Below, piece after piece: positions 25,691 to 36,654 of a DNA stretch of 64,000 bases. Made by a program: the position numbers and the translations under genes. The notes below the pieces were generated by a model that ran no database searches, had not been told where the DNA came from, and saw only the letters and a list, made by a program, of their open reading frames with translations. Position 1 is the stretch's first letter; each line of letters begins with the position of its first letter. The DNA comes from Chamaea fasciata. Lineage: Eukaryota; Chordata; Aves; Passeriformes; Sylviidae. The stretch lies in NCBI GenBank assembly GCA_029207755.1, contig JARCOQ010000067.1:186001-250000 (forward strand), given 5' to 3'.

Positions 25691-25894
25691 CCCCAGTTTG
25701 GAGGGAAGCAGCTCCAGCAGCACTAAATGCCACTCCTGGGTGCTGCAGTACTTTGGCACGCCACCAGCTTTGGGGTTTGGCTGGGGATTTGCTCTCCCAG
25801 GTGGGTTTTGGGGATGGAACATCCCATCCCCTGGGCGCCGCTCGCCGTTCCTTATCAGCCGCTGCTCCGTCGCCGCTCCGATTGTCAAACACGA

Positions 25895-26265
25895 GAGATG
25901 CTTTCACTCCTGTTCAAAATAATTTAAATAAAAATGTTGCTACAAAGTGGAATAATATCTTTTGATGAATGTTTTTAAAGCCCTTTAGGTTTTCATGGTA
26001 ATTTGCAGTGTAAAATTATTTAGAGATAAGAGCCAAATTAGCTCTTATAGGCGGAGGTCGATATGTCCCGTTATCCATGGAAGCAGTGTTTAAATATAAT
26101 CAGCCTTTACTCTAATGCAGCATAATTGTTCATTTGAAATAGCTTTTTTTTTTCCTCCCTTTTTTTTTTTTTTTTTACTCCATTCAATGAGTCATTAAAA
26201 TATTCAAAGGATAATGCAGTGAATTGGAAATGAATTTATCACATTATCCTGTGCATACTGTAGAG
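25895..26265. other. AT-rich low-repeat block, candidate conserved non-coding element
   Basis: About 370 bases of complex sequence just after a GC-rich minisatellite block: AAATGTTGCTACAAAGTGG, CATGGTAATTTGCAGTGTAA, TAGAGATAAGAGCCAAATTA, TTATCACATTATCCTGTGC. A T20-type run interrupts it near 26145-26176. Confidence 0.42.
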
Positions 26266-27814
26266 CATCAGGTAACCAGGCAGAGTCGGGACCGGTTTAC
26301 AGCGAATCCCCGGTAAACACGGTTTTCCATTTTGTATTCAGTGGGGAAAGAAAAAGAAGGGAGAAAATACTGCCCTTCAAATGGAAAGCTTTCCTTCTTT
26401 ATTCCCCCTCCTCGGGGAGGAGGAAGGGGGAGGGCGAGAGCAGCGAATTTGTACTCCACTAAAGCCTCACCGCTTTAACTTTATTTTTATCAAAATATGT
26501 TTGTAACAGAAAAGTCGTTATGGAAACGGGTTTCTGCCAGCCGGGAGAAATCCTGCGCCAGGCTGGAACCGAGCGGGACCCGCCGGGCGCTGCTGGCACC
26601 GCCTGGATCAGCCACCAACCCCATCGCAGGGCAGGGAAACTGAGGCACGGAGCTGCCACAGCCGTCCCTGGGGTGGGATATGGGAATTGCATCCAATATT
26701 TTTGGAGCAGAGCCATTCCCACCCATCGCCCAGCCTGGCATTCCCCACGCTGAGGGCGCAGCTCCCGCTGCTCCAACCCCTCCCATGGCTCTGTAGGGCG
26801 GAGTGGGGATCCCATAGACGGGGATTGGGGCCTTTGGGTGCCGAGGGACGGTGGCACCGCCGTCCCCAGAGGCGCTGGCAGCACCGCTGGCCGTCCCCGC
26901 GGTGACTCGGGGCCGCGTTTGTCACCGCGCGCGGCGTCGCCGCTGATAAACAGGCTCCGGGTTGCAAGTGTCACCATAGAAACAGGTGCTGTCTTAAGCA
27001 AACAAGGGCTTTATTAACCTTAAAAATTATGGGGTTTTTGCACGAGGGAAGGATGGAAATGGAGCTGGAGGGCACGGGCTGCTCACCTGTGCCCGTGGCC
27101 CTGTCCCCTGGCCCTGTCCCCGTCCCAAAGGGACGTGTGCTCTGCAGGAAACTTTTCCCCTGTAGCACGTGGAACGCGGCTCCAGCTGATCCAGAACGCT
27201 TGGATTTATCAGAAATCAGAGAGACCAGCTGTTAATTGCTGGCTGCTGTCGTTCCTGCTCCTCGGCTGCTGGGTGAAGAGTTGTAGGGACACCTTGGGGA
27301 CACTTTTGCTGAGGATTCGTGATCCAGGTGTGTTCATCATTCCAGCAGGAGAAAAAAGTCAGGGCAAGGAACGATTTTTAATCATTAATTGACGCTAGGG
27401 GGGTTAAATATCAGCTTTTGGGTACCCTGCAGACAGTGGGGTTCCGTAATTTGGGAGCCGCCAGAGGTGCTGGGGCAGCTTTCCTTGCCCGTGCCATGCA
27501 GCATCCATGATTCCCATGGATCCTGGAATTGTGGGACCGCTGATCCGCACCTCTCCAGGGGGGAGAAGGGGCAGATGTAGGAGTTGGTGCCCTGCTATTG
27601 TTCCTCCTCGCTGGAGCCCTCTCGACTCGGCATTTTGGTGATGAAACCGAGGGTTTGAAAGGGAAAGAACAGAGGGAAATGTTGGTTTAATTGATGACTT
27701 GGCTCCTCGGAATACTCAGTTCCCTGGTGTGAGTTTCTGTCGCTGCTCGTTAATGAAGCCTTTATTAATAAAAGAAATTTAAAAAAAAAAAAAAAAGGAA
27801 AAAAACTAAAATAA

Positions 27815-28070
27815 GTAAAGAGGCTGCAGCTCAGGGGGAAGTTTTCTTTGCACTCCGAGCTCCTGTGGAAGGAATTCTTCCCTGTGAAGGTGGTGAGGGC
27901 CTGGGATGGATTTCCCAGAGAAGCTGTGGCTGCCCTTGGATCCCTGGAAGTGCCCAAGGCCCAGCTGGACAGGGTTTGGAGTAAACTGGGACAGCGGAAA
28001 ATGTCCCTGGGTGGAACTGGGTGAGATTTCAGGTCCCTTCCCACCCAAACCACTCTTCATTCCATGAATT
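27815..28070 (+). mobile_element. CR1 LINE 3' fragment
   Basis: GAATTCTTCCCTGTGAAGGT, GAGAAGCTGTGGCTGCCCTT, 'GGATCCCTGGAAGTGCCCAAGG' in part, and CCCTTCCCACCCAAACCA appear in CR1 order, ending at CATTCCATGAATT. It abuts a second CR1 piece immediately downstream. Confidence 0.85.
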
Positions 28071-28074
28071 TCTC

Positions 28075-28378
28075 ATCCCGACAAAGGTTTGGGATGAGAT
28101 TCTGTGCCTGGAAGGAGGTTGTGGACTGGTGGGGATCAGTTTCTTCAGGACAGAAGTTGTGCCAGGAGAGGTTTAGGTCAGATATTGGGAAGATTTCTTC
28201 CAGCCCGGGGCAGTGCTGGGATCGCTGTCCCAGCAGGGATTACAAAGCCATGTGGATGTGGCACTTGGGGACGTGGTTTGGTGCTGGCCCTGCCAGTGCT
28301 GGGGGGCTGGTTGGACTGGACAATCTTAGAGGGTTTTTCCAACCCAAACAATTCCATTATTCCGTGATTCCATCGATC
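28075..28378 (+). mobile_element. CR1 LINE 3' fragment adjoining the previous one
   Basis: Shows GGTTTAGGTCAGATATTGGG, GATGTGGCACTTGGGGACGT, GGTTGGACTGGACAATCTTA and CCAACCCAAACAATTCCATT, then ATTCCGTGATTCC. The last is the CR1 8-bp terminal repeat. It is a different CR1 subfamily from its left neighbour, so the pair records two insertions at one spot. Confidence 0.88.
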
Positions 28379-29360
28379 CTGGGGCTCTCTGTCCAGAGGG
28401 AAGTTGTGTCCTGAGATGCCGAGGGTTGATCCCACCGCAGCATCCCTGCAAATCCCGGCATTTCCCACCCTGGAGCACTCCCTGCTCGGCTCTGTGCTCA
28501 CCTGGAGTGTAATTAACGCTCCCAGGTAATTGCATTCCCAAAGCCCCGGGAGAGAGCTGACACTGAGCAATTCCCGCTGGGACAGCAGGAGCTGTAAGCA
28601 CCCGAAGCTGGAAGCACGAGACCGGTGACGGCTCTGCTGAATTTTGGGAATGGCCATCCCACAGCCGGGATGCAGCAGGGACAGGGAGGATGGAGAGCGT
28701 TGCTTGCACCCTTTGGGGAGCAGGAAAAAGGGGGAAAGCATCCCAAAAATCCCCCTTCCTCCTGGCAGGGAGGGCAGGGCTGGCCTGGGACACGCAGCCA
28801 CGGCTTCACCCCCCCCCGGCTCATCCCTCGGGAATGCTGCTCCCTCCTCCCAGGGGCACCGGGAGCTGCGGGATGCCGGGCTCGGCACAGCGGTGGTTAT
28901 AGGATTATCATCGTGGATCCGTGATGAACACAGTGGTTGTGAGAGCTCGGAGAAGCTCTCGGGGCTGCTCGGATTTATCCACACCCCAGCCTGGTCCCGT
29001 GGCTGATCCCGGCCCTGCCGTTCCCTGGGGATGAATTCAGGGTGAAGCCGCAGCGCTGCAGGGTTCAGCACCCAGAAACCCGCCAGGTTTTGGGGTTGTT
29101 TGGGATTTTTTACCACACTGGCCAGAAGTTGCTCTCTCTGCTCCGTGTCCACAGCAAGGATCGTTATCCAGATGGGAATTCAGGGGTTGGTTTTTTTTTT
29201 TTCCCCCTCGATGCATCTGTTTCATTTAACATGCAGAGGCTACTAATTTGTCACAATTCAATAAAGCCGAGGTTACAAACACTCTGGCTGCTGTTTATTT
29301 AAACGATGGTTTGTTAATTAGCTCCTCTTAACGAGGAGAGAATAAATCAGATAAAACCTA

Positions 29361-29361
<1 letters not shown>

Positions 29362-29403
<42 letters not shown>
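29362..29403 (+). repeat. Uninterrupted A42 homopolymer
   Basis: 42 consecutive A with no upstream gene-like or SINE-like body. Length in an assembly may be unreliable. Confidence 0.95.
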
Positions 29404-29406
<3 letters not shown>

Positions 29407-29989
29407 TAGGGAGGTATTTCGCAGTTTCGTTTTGTTTTCCAGCTGAGGTATTCCTGGCAGCCAAGATCCCAATTCCATCCCGAGCTGCTTCCCTGTGCGG
29501 GTACAAGTGTGTGAGGAGCATCGTGGCCCTGGGATGATGCTCTGCCTCGTGGCATTTCGCTCAACAGGGCTCCAAAAAGAACTTTTCCGGTTCTTTTCTG
29601 GCTCTTTTCTGGCTCTTTTCTGGCTTTTTTCCTGCTGTTGGGCTCTGTCCCTCCAGCGTGGTCACGGTGGGAGGTGACCCTCTGGCTTTTCAGTTTAACC
29701 TGAGGAAGTTTGGGACGGAAACAGAGATCAGACGCTGAATAAAGTTGTGCTGGTGCAATCGGGAGTTGAGGGAAGGTTTATCCATCATCATCAGCCAGCG
29801 CCCGGCTCCGATCCCATCGCTGGCCCCGTGGGGAGCACTCGGCTCCTGTCACCAACCCATCCCGCCACCACGGGACTATTTCACTTACAGCCCATAAAAC
29901 CTGTCGGCGGATGGGATTTCTCACAAACTCTCCCCTGTGTCCCCTCTCTGGGGACACTCACGGGCATCCAGGGACCTCAGGAGCATCCC

Positions 29990-30200
29990 GGTGGCCGAAG
30001 GAGAGCGCCGGGAGCCGGGCGTACCTTGCGGAAGAGACACCGATCAATGATTAATCGGGCATGTGTGGTTTGTGTGGGAGCGATTTGTGTTGGAGGAGGG
30101 AACTCCTACAGCACCCCGGTCATGAATCATTTGAAGAGCAAATTTGTGCAGTTACCAAGGGAACGGAAGAAAGGAAGGGACTTCCCTTTGCCGAAATGAC
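29990..30200. other. Low-repeat block, candidate conserved non-coding element
   Basis: Contains CCGATCAATGATTAATCGGG, GAATCATTTGAAGAGCAAAT and GCAGTTACCAAGGGAACG. The first is a near-perfect palindrome around ATTAAT. Confidence 0.3.
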
Positions 30201-30231
30201 TCGCGCTCTGATGCGGCTGAGAAAATCGCTC

Positions 30232-30232
<1 letters not shown>

Positions 30233-30265
<33 letters not shown>

Positions 30266-30290
30266 AAAGGGAAAGAAAAAAAAAAAAAAA
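30233..30290 (+). repeat. Purine tract A30-GGGAAAGGGAAAG-A15
   Basis: Pure purine strand of 58 bases. No element body is recognisable in front of it. Confidence 0.95.
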
Positions 30291-30369
30291 GAGTCGAAGC
30301 TGTGACTAAGCAGCAGAAGTTATGTAAAGTGCTCGCTGGGAAGTGCAGGGGAGGGACAGCACATCCTGC

Positions 30370-30600
30370 TGCTGCCCACGGCGGTGGCGGGGGGCGGCCG
30401 CCGGCCCCCTTCTCGCCTCCCCGGGGAGCGGGGGCGAAGCCGCCGGCTGGGCCGGGCCCGCTCCCGCCTCTTGCCCCGGCTCAGGCAGCCGCTGGCAAAG
30501 GTTGGGGAAGAGCCTCGGTGTCCCTGCAGAGCGGGGCGGTGTCACCGCCACGCGTGTGCCACCCCTCGGTGTCACCCCGGGGAGTTGGTGCCGCGGGAGT
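30370..30600. promoter_or_regulatory. CpG-island-like segment with a consensus EGR-type site
   Basis: CpG-dense (GGCGGTGGCGGGGGGCGGCC). GCGGGGGCG at 30428-30436 fits the EGR/ZIF268 consensus. No gene is evident on either side. Confidence 0.4.
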
Positions 30601-31250
30601 TGTCCTGCCTCCGGGCAAGGGGAGGCAGTTTTGGGCGTGCTTGGGGTCCCTCATCCCGCTGGGTGCGTGGAGCTGGGATTTTCCGCAGGGAACGGGAGGA
30701 TGTGGGAAATGATGGTCGCCTGGGGCTCATGGTGATGACCTCGCGGTGGCCAAGTTGTCACGTCTCTGTCAGGAGTGGAGCCGTGGCCGAGATCCTCTGC
30801 TCCGCTCCCCGGGGCGAGGGCCAGATCCTCATTTTGGGGCTCAGCGTCCAAATTTAATACAGCTCGCCCAAATTTGGGGACGCTCATCCAAAGGGCACCG
30901 AAGCACCAACCTCCCCTCCGTGGCAGGGGATGCGCGGGGCAACTGGAAACGCCAGGAATTTGGGTTTCCCTAGGAAAAAAAAAAAAAAAAAAAAAAAGTT
31001 CCCCTGGGGCTGTGCAAGGCAGAGCAGCAAAGGCTGCGGCAGCAGCGAGATCCGCAGCAGCAGCGGCGGCATCGCCGGAAAGATGCTTGGGATCTTTCCA
31101 ACTTCCGCCCGGGAGCCCCCGAGCCCGGCGGGGAGCCGCAATCTCTCCCGAAAAGGGAATGCAGAGGCAGCTGCACGGTGAAGGAAAACCCTCTGCCTGC
31201 CCTCCCCTCGGTGCCACAGACACCCGGTGTCTGAGCGATTAGTCACCGCC

Positions 31251-31340
31251 GAGGCTTCCCTCCTCCACAGCAGAGCCTGTCCCCCCACACAGGGAGCCAG
31301 CGGAATGCTTAATTGGAGTTCCTCACACCTACCCGGGGGT
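31251..31340 (+). other. Duplicated non-coding element, copy A
   Basis: GAGGCTTCCCTCCTCCACAG, CAGAGCCTGTCCCCCCACAC, then GGAATGCTTAATTGGAGTT and CCTCACACCTAC. The same word order with substitutions and small indels occurs at 33542-33635. It does not match CR1 or any array here. Function unknown; an ancient local duplication of a regulatory element is one reading. Confidence 0.6.
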
Positions 31341-31654
31341 AGCCTGAAACGAAGTGACAGCGCCGAGCAAAAGCGCTGGAGTCAGACCCCGGGAGCTGCG
31401 GGTTGCTATGGAGTCCCCGGGTTGGGATTTTAGGAGGAAAGGGAAGGGAAGGATGGGTACAGGTGGTGGTGGTCCCGGCGGCTGAGCTGCCCAGGGTGGT
31501 CCCCAGTGGGATGGGGGAAGGGGCAGGGTTGGTCCCTGAGGGGTTTCTGCTCCTTGGTGGGATGCTCGGCTCCTAAAAGGTGTTTAGTGCCCCGTAAAAC
31601 TGTCAGGATTTGGGATGGATGAGAAACTCCATAAGGCTTCTGGATCCTGGGGAT

Positions 31655-31965
31655 GGCAGGGGAAGGGAAGCTCATCCTTGAATCCTGTGTAGGGCAGGGG
31701 AAGCTCATCCCTGAATCCTGTGTAGGGCAGGGAAGCTCATCCCTAATCCCGTATGTGGGAAGGGGAAAGAAAAACTCACTCCTTCACTCTGCAGTCTGGG
31801 AATGGGTTAGGGGAGCTCATGCCTGCATCCCATGAGTGGAGAAGGGTAGGAAAGCTCCTCTCTGCCTTCCCTGCATGAGGAAAAGGATAGGAAAGCTGAT
31901 CCCTGGTAGGAAAACTCCTTCCTTCACTCTGCAACCTGGGAAGGGGGCAGGGATCCCTGCATCCT
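31655..31965. repeat. Short degenerate minisatellite, ~36-bp unit
   Basis: Three clear copies of GAAGCTCATCCCTGAATCCT plus GTGTAGGGCAGGG at 31668-31770, then weaker relatives (AGGAAAGCTCCT, AAACTCCTTCCTTCACTCTGC) to about 31965. Confidence 0.82.
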
Positions 31966-32604
31966 GTGGAGGGGAGGAGGTCGTGGAGCTCAGCATAGCT
32001 TGGGAGCATCCCAAGGGAGCCAGGCAAGGCTTTTCCTTCCTGGTGAATTTTGGAACTCTCAGATGCATCAGGAAAGTCCCCAGTGACCGTGTCCCAGGGG
32101 TGGGATGCCTGTCCCAGGAATGGGATATCCGTCCCAGGGGTGGCAGGACAGTCCCCACAGCCTGGGTCCGGTGGCAGCAGGGCTGGGGTTGGACCAAAGG
32201 ATTCATTTTCCTGCCTGAAATTCCCGGAGGGGATTTTAAGCCCTTTAAAAGCAGCTCCTCCTCCCACTGGGGCCAAGCAGCACGGCCTGGTTTGATCATC
32301 CTAAATGTCCCTTATCCCCCCTCTCACAGCAGCCCATCACCTTCATCTTCCTCCAAAATATGGTTGGCTTCAACTTCCAGGGCTTTTTTTTATTATTTAA
32401 AATTTTATTATTTAAACTGTGGAGAGTGGGGTCCCAGGACCTGAGTCCCCACCAGTGCCCCTCACCTGGGGGAGCCTGGATGTTTGCCTTCCCTCAGGAG
32501 AAGGAAATTGCGGCTTCATTCCCGTCAGGAACAACTTCTTTTCCCCAAAACAGAGCAGGAAAACAGGATATCGTTTGTGGTTTCGTGAAAAAGTCATCCT
32601 CTTC

Positions 32605-32646
32605 TTTTTTTTTTTTTTTTTTCTTCTTTTTTTTTTTTTTTTTTTT
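32605..32646. repeat. T-rich homopolymer tract with one CTTC interruption
   Basis: About 42 bases, T18 and T20 separated by CTTC. A similar tract (T20 or so) follows at 32778-32798. Confidence 0.9.
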
Positions 32647-33541
32647 CTCGTCACTTTAGGTTCTATTTAAAATTTGGGTATTCTGAGATGGAAAGTTATT
32701 TCAAAAGGGCAAAAACACGTCAAGCTCCAGAAAATGGTGAAATCAGCTCCATGGTGGCTTTTTTTTTTAATTTTAATTTTTTTTTTTTTTTTTTTTTGCA
32801 AGCACAGCTCTCCCCCAAACTCCCCCAGTGCAGGATCCTGCTGCATCCTGCCCCGGTGCTGCTCAAGGAGCCTCCTGGTTCTAAAAATGCCGTTTCTCAC
32901 CCCAATCTCTCCTCCAGATGATGGTCTGGGTGTATTCCCGAGGGACTTTCCACGCTCTGGAGCCTCTCAATCGCCTTGAACCCGACCCCAAACCCGCGGG
33001 GGTGGCGAGGGACGATGGTTTGCCGCCCCATCGATCCCGCCCTGCGCTGTCCCGGCTCTAAAGGGCCCCTCATCGATCAGGCATCGACCCTCACGGGGCA
33101 TCCCCACCTTAAAAAGATCATCTGGAAGCCAGAGCTTTCGCTTCGCAGTGATTAATTAGTGTCTCTTAAACGACTGGGGAAGGAGGTGGCCGGTAAATGC
33201 GAGAGCAATTAAATCCGCAGCGCCCGCACGCCTCCGACCCCTCGCCCGACACATCGATCTCCCTCGGCAGCCTCTGGGGTGGGTTGAGCGGGGATCGGAT
33301 CCCCCCCCCAAGTATCGGAGGAGGGGGAAAAAATGACTTTTTCCCGGGCTGGGAAGTGCTGGTGGCTCTCGGTGCAGGCGCAGCGGCCGGCTGGGCGCGC
33401 TGGGTTCATTCCCCGCTGCTCCTGAACGAGAGAGAGGGATGGAAACAAGGTAGGAGAAAGCGAGGGGAAAACCCTCCGCTGGCTTCCCTTGATGAACTGA
33501 GCTAATTTCTTCTCTTAATGGTTAGCTCCGGAGCTGAATGT

Positions 33542-33635
33542 GAGGCTTTCCTCCTGCACAGCAAACCCTCTCCCACACACAGACAAATAGGCTGAATATT
33601 TAATTGGAATTCCTCACACCTACAGGGTAAAGCCT
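33542..33635 (+). other. Duplicated non-coding element, copy B
   Basis: GAGGCTTTCCTCCTGCACAG, CAAACCCTCTCCCACACACA, then GCTGAATATTTAATTGGAAT and TCCTCACACCTAC. It lies in the same orientation as copy A, 2.3 kb away, and its flanks are AT-rich. Confidence 0.6.
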
Positions 33636-34422
33636 TGTCAGTAGAAATAGAGCCCATCGCCAGCTGGCATCCCCGCACGCCACCCACCTTCGGCTCGGAA
33701 AAAGAAATCCCTCCCCGTTCTCCACACACCCACGGTGCCCCCTCCCCGTCCCCAGGATCTGCCCCCCCGCGCCCGGGATGCCCTCCCCGGGTTTGGGGAT
33801 GCTGTGGGAGGGTGCCCGGGCAGCATCCAGCCCGACAGGTTCTCCCAGGAGGAGATTCCAGAGTCCCGTCCCCTGCTCCGGGCGCTGCCCTGGCCCCACA
33901 GGAGCCCCCCCCACCCAGGGAAAGTGGGGACCCCAGGGCAGCGCCAGGCTGGTGGCAGGGGACGGGGAGCACCAGAGGGCACTGCCGGGCTGTCCATCCG
34001 TGCCATCCCTGCCGCCCCAGAGCGGGCAAAGGCCGGGAGGGGGATATCCCAGCCCTCCGGAGCGTGGCCCGGGATGGTGGCTGGCGGAGGGAGGTGCAGC
34101 GGCCCTGTTTGCCAGCCCTGGTGGCAAAGCCACAGATTTCAGTGCCCGGAATGACTTTCTCCCTCCTGTCCCCGCGCTGTCCCGGCCGCTGTGGGATGAG
34201 ATCCACGTGGGAGCGCTGTGGGAGCTGAAGCTCCTGCCCTCAAGGTGCCCCTTTTGGGGCAGGTTCTGGGGTGTCCCTTGGGGCTGCCGGTGCTGGTAAC
34301 CCAGCCCAGAGGAATCCCCTAATCCAGATTTTCCAGGGATGGATGAAGTGGGAGGAGGAAGGAGTCACCCCATGTCCCCCACTGCACCACCAGGGTCACC
34401 ACCAGGTGCCAGGCAAAGCGTG

Positions 34423-34500
34423 GCACTGTCCCCATGGTGGCATTGTCCCCGTGGTGGCACTGTCCCCGTGGTGGCACTGTCCCCGTGGTGGCACAGCACA
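34423..34500. repeat. Minisatellite, 17-bp unit (GGTGGCACTGTCCCCGT), ~4-5 copies
   Basis: CCCATGGTGGCATTGTCCCC then near-identical GTGGTGGCACTGTCCCC units. The array ends at GGCACAGCACAG. Confidence 0.92.
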
Positions 34501-34623
34501 GCCAAACCCTCCCCTTATCTCTGGGAAGGTCAGGGATGGGGCTGTGCGTTCCCAGCTGGATGCGCAGCCCAGGTCTACAGGATTTGGGGTGGGATGGATT
34601 TGGACAGTGCAGGGAGACGTGTG

Positions 34624-34965
34624 GAGCTGCTGGGGACAGGGATGCTCCATCCTGATTATCCCTGATCCTTGGGATCACTGGGATGGAGGAGCTGCTGGGG
34701 ACAGGGATGCTCCATCCTGATTATCCCTGATCCTTGGGATCACTGGGATGGAGGAGCTGCTGGGACAGGGATGCTCCATCCTGATTATCCCTGATCCTTG
34801 GGATCACTGGGATGGAGGAGCTGCTGGGACAGGGATGCTCCATCCTGATTATCCCTGATCCTTGGGATCACTGGGATGGAGGAGCTGCTGGGACAGGGAT
34901 GCTCCATCCTGATTATCCCCGATCCTTGGGATCACTGGGATGGAGGAGCTGCTGGAATGGTCCTC
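34624..34965. repeat. Minisatellite, 64-65-bp unit, five copies plus a partial
   Basis: Copies start at 34624, 34689, 34754, 34818, 34882 and 34946 with GAGCTGCTGGGACAGGGATG and contain CTGATTATCCCTGATCCTTG. The first two have one extra G. Copies are almost identical, so expansion was recent. Confidence 0.96.
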
Positions 34966-35384
34966 CCTGTCCCTGCTCCTTCCCACCTTCACCCCGTGGG
35001 GCAGTTCTGGCTCCAGAGCATCCCTGGGCAGGGCTTGCTCCTCTTCTGAGGAATGTGGAACTCGGAGGAGGAGGAAGGTGTTGGGCTGTGACCCCTGGGA
35101 CACTCCAGCACCACACTCCGCATTTTATGCTCTGGACTGGGAGAGCAGCGCTTGTATCCCCCTCATCCCCCCCCAAATTTTCCTTTGCTTTCCCGAAGAA
35201 TTGCTCTTTTCTCATCCCCCTCTCTTCCTTTTCTGCTCTTCTTCCCTCTCTCCTTCTCGTACCTCTCTCATCCCAGGTTTCAAAGACCCCCTCCCATCCA
35301 TCCCCTGCAGGGACCTGCCACCATCTGCGGTTTTTTTTTTTTCTTTTCTCTCTTTTTTTTTCTTCCCCCCTCTTTTCAAAGTTT

Positions 35385-35690
35385 CCCGTGTCTTTGTCTT
35401 AACGAGCCAGGTTAAATATTCTGTAATCAGTGTAATAATACACCTGGACTCGCTCGCGAGATATCTGCCTTTTGTACTGCGACAGGACATTAATAGTAAT
35501 TATTCTGCTTTGTAATTGGAGCTTTAAATACTAATTCAAACAGCCAGAGGAAAACCAATTAGTGCTAATTTATCTCTATGTGTTTTGGAGAGCCTGTGTC
35601 TGTCATACTGTGAAGAAATAGGTTGGTAATTAGTACAGTTGGGTGGTAGATAGAAGTAATTATCAGATTCTTTCATGTTCTTTAAAGGAA
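35385..35690. other. AT-rich low-repeat block, candidate conserved non-coding element
   Basis: About 300 bases of complex sequence: AGGTTAAATATTCTGTAATC, ACTCGCTCGCGAGATATCTG, TTAATAGTAATTATTCTGC, TTGTAATTGGAGCTTTAAAT, CCAATTAGTGCTAATTTATC. The sharp change from pyrimidine-rich flanks suggests selective constraint. Confidence 0.45.
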
Positions 35691-36004
35691 GAGGGAAAAA
35701 AAAAACCAAAAAAAACCCAACTCTAAAGGCTGCATGACTCTTCCTTTCCGAGGAAGTTTGCACCTCGAAGGAAGGGCCCAGCCAGCGCCGGCTCCGTGAG
35801 ACGTTCCCGATGGTCCTGCCCGGATCCGTGGGCACCTGGCGCAGGATGGGATGGGATTGATCCCGGGAATGGGGCTCTGTGGGCATGGGCAGAGCACCCA
35901 TGGCCTCGTGTGGTGGTTCAGCTGGGGCAGGGCTGGGGGGGGGTGGCCTTGGGGTGACACAGAAGTGACAAAGTGTCGGTGGCAAGAGGAGCTGCACCCT
36001 TGAG

Positions 36005-36517
36005 GGACAGTCCTGGGGCTGCTGTGTCCGGTTCTGAGGGGCTGGAGTGAATCCAGGGAAGGGGCTGGAGCCCCAGGAGAGGCTGAGGGAGCTGGGAAAG
36101 GGGCTGGAGAATTCCTGAGGGAGCTGGGAAAGGGGCTGGAGAATTCCTGAGGGAGCTGGGAAAGGGGCTCAGTCTGGAGGAAAAGGAGGCTCAGGGGGGG
36201 CCCTGGTGGCTCTGCACAACTCCCTGCCAGGAGGGGACAGCCGCGGGGGATTTGGGATCTTCTCCCAGGGAACAGGGACAGGAGGAGAGGGAACGGCCTC
36301 AGGCTGGGCCAGGGGAGGCTCAGGGTGGACAGCAGCAGGAATTTCTCCATGGAAAGGGTGCTCAGGCCTTGGAGATGCCCAGGGAGGTTTGGATCCCCAT
36401 CCCTAGAAGTGTCCAAGGAAGGGCTGGATGTGACAGGGCGGGGATCGGGCACAGCTCGGACTCGGTGAGCTTGGAGGGCTTTTCCAAGCTGAACAATTCC
36501 GTGATTCCGTGATTCTT
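36005..36517 (+). mobile_element. CR1 LINE 3' fragment with internal 32-bp triplication
   Basis: Complete CR1 3' end. The 32-bp unit GGGAAAGGGGCTGGAGAATT... recurs at 36091, 36123 and 36155. The rest follows in order (CAACTCCCTGCCAGGAGGGG, TCTTCTCCCAGGGAACAGGG, CAGCAGCAGGAATTTCTCCA) and ends with ATTCCGTGATTCCGTGATTC, the CR1 terminal octamer repeat. Confidence 0.92.
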
Positions 36518-36654
36518 TAACCTCTGCTTTTGAGCTGTGACCTCTGCATGTGGATCCAGCTGGATTTATCTGAGCCATAACTCCTGTGGATGAATCCCGT
36601 CCCCTGTGCTGTGGGGCCAGGCCCCACATTTGTAGGACCAGCCCCGTGCATTTG

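Noticed and set aside
28178..29152. 324-codon minus-strand frame
   Set aside because: Its C-terminal third lies antisense to a CR1 fragment and the rest shows no recognisable domain.
29362..29403. A42 run as the tail of a processed pseudogene
   Set aside because: The upstream sequence shows no gene-like body and no target-site duplication that I could see.
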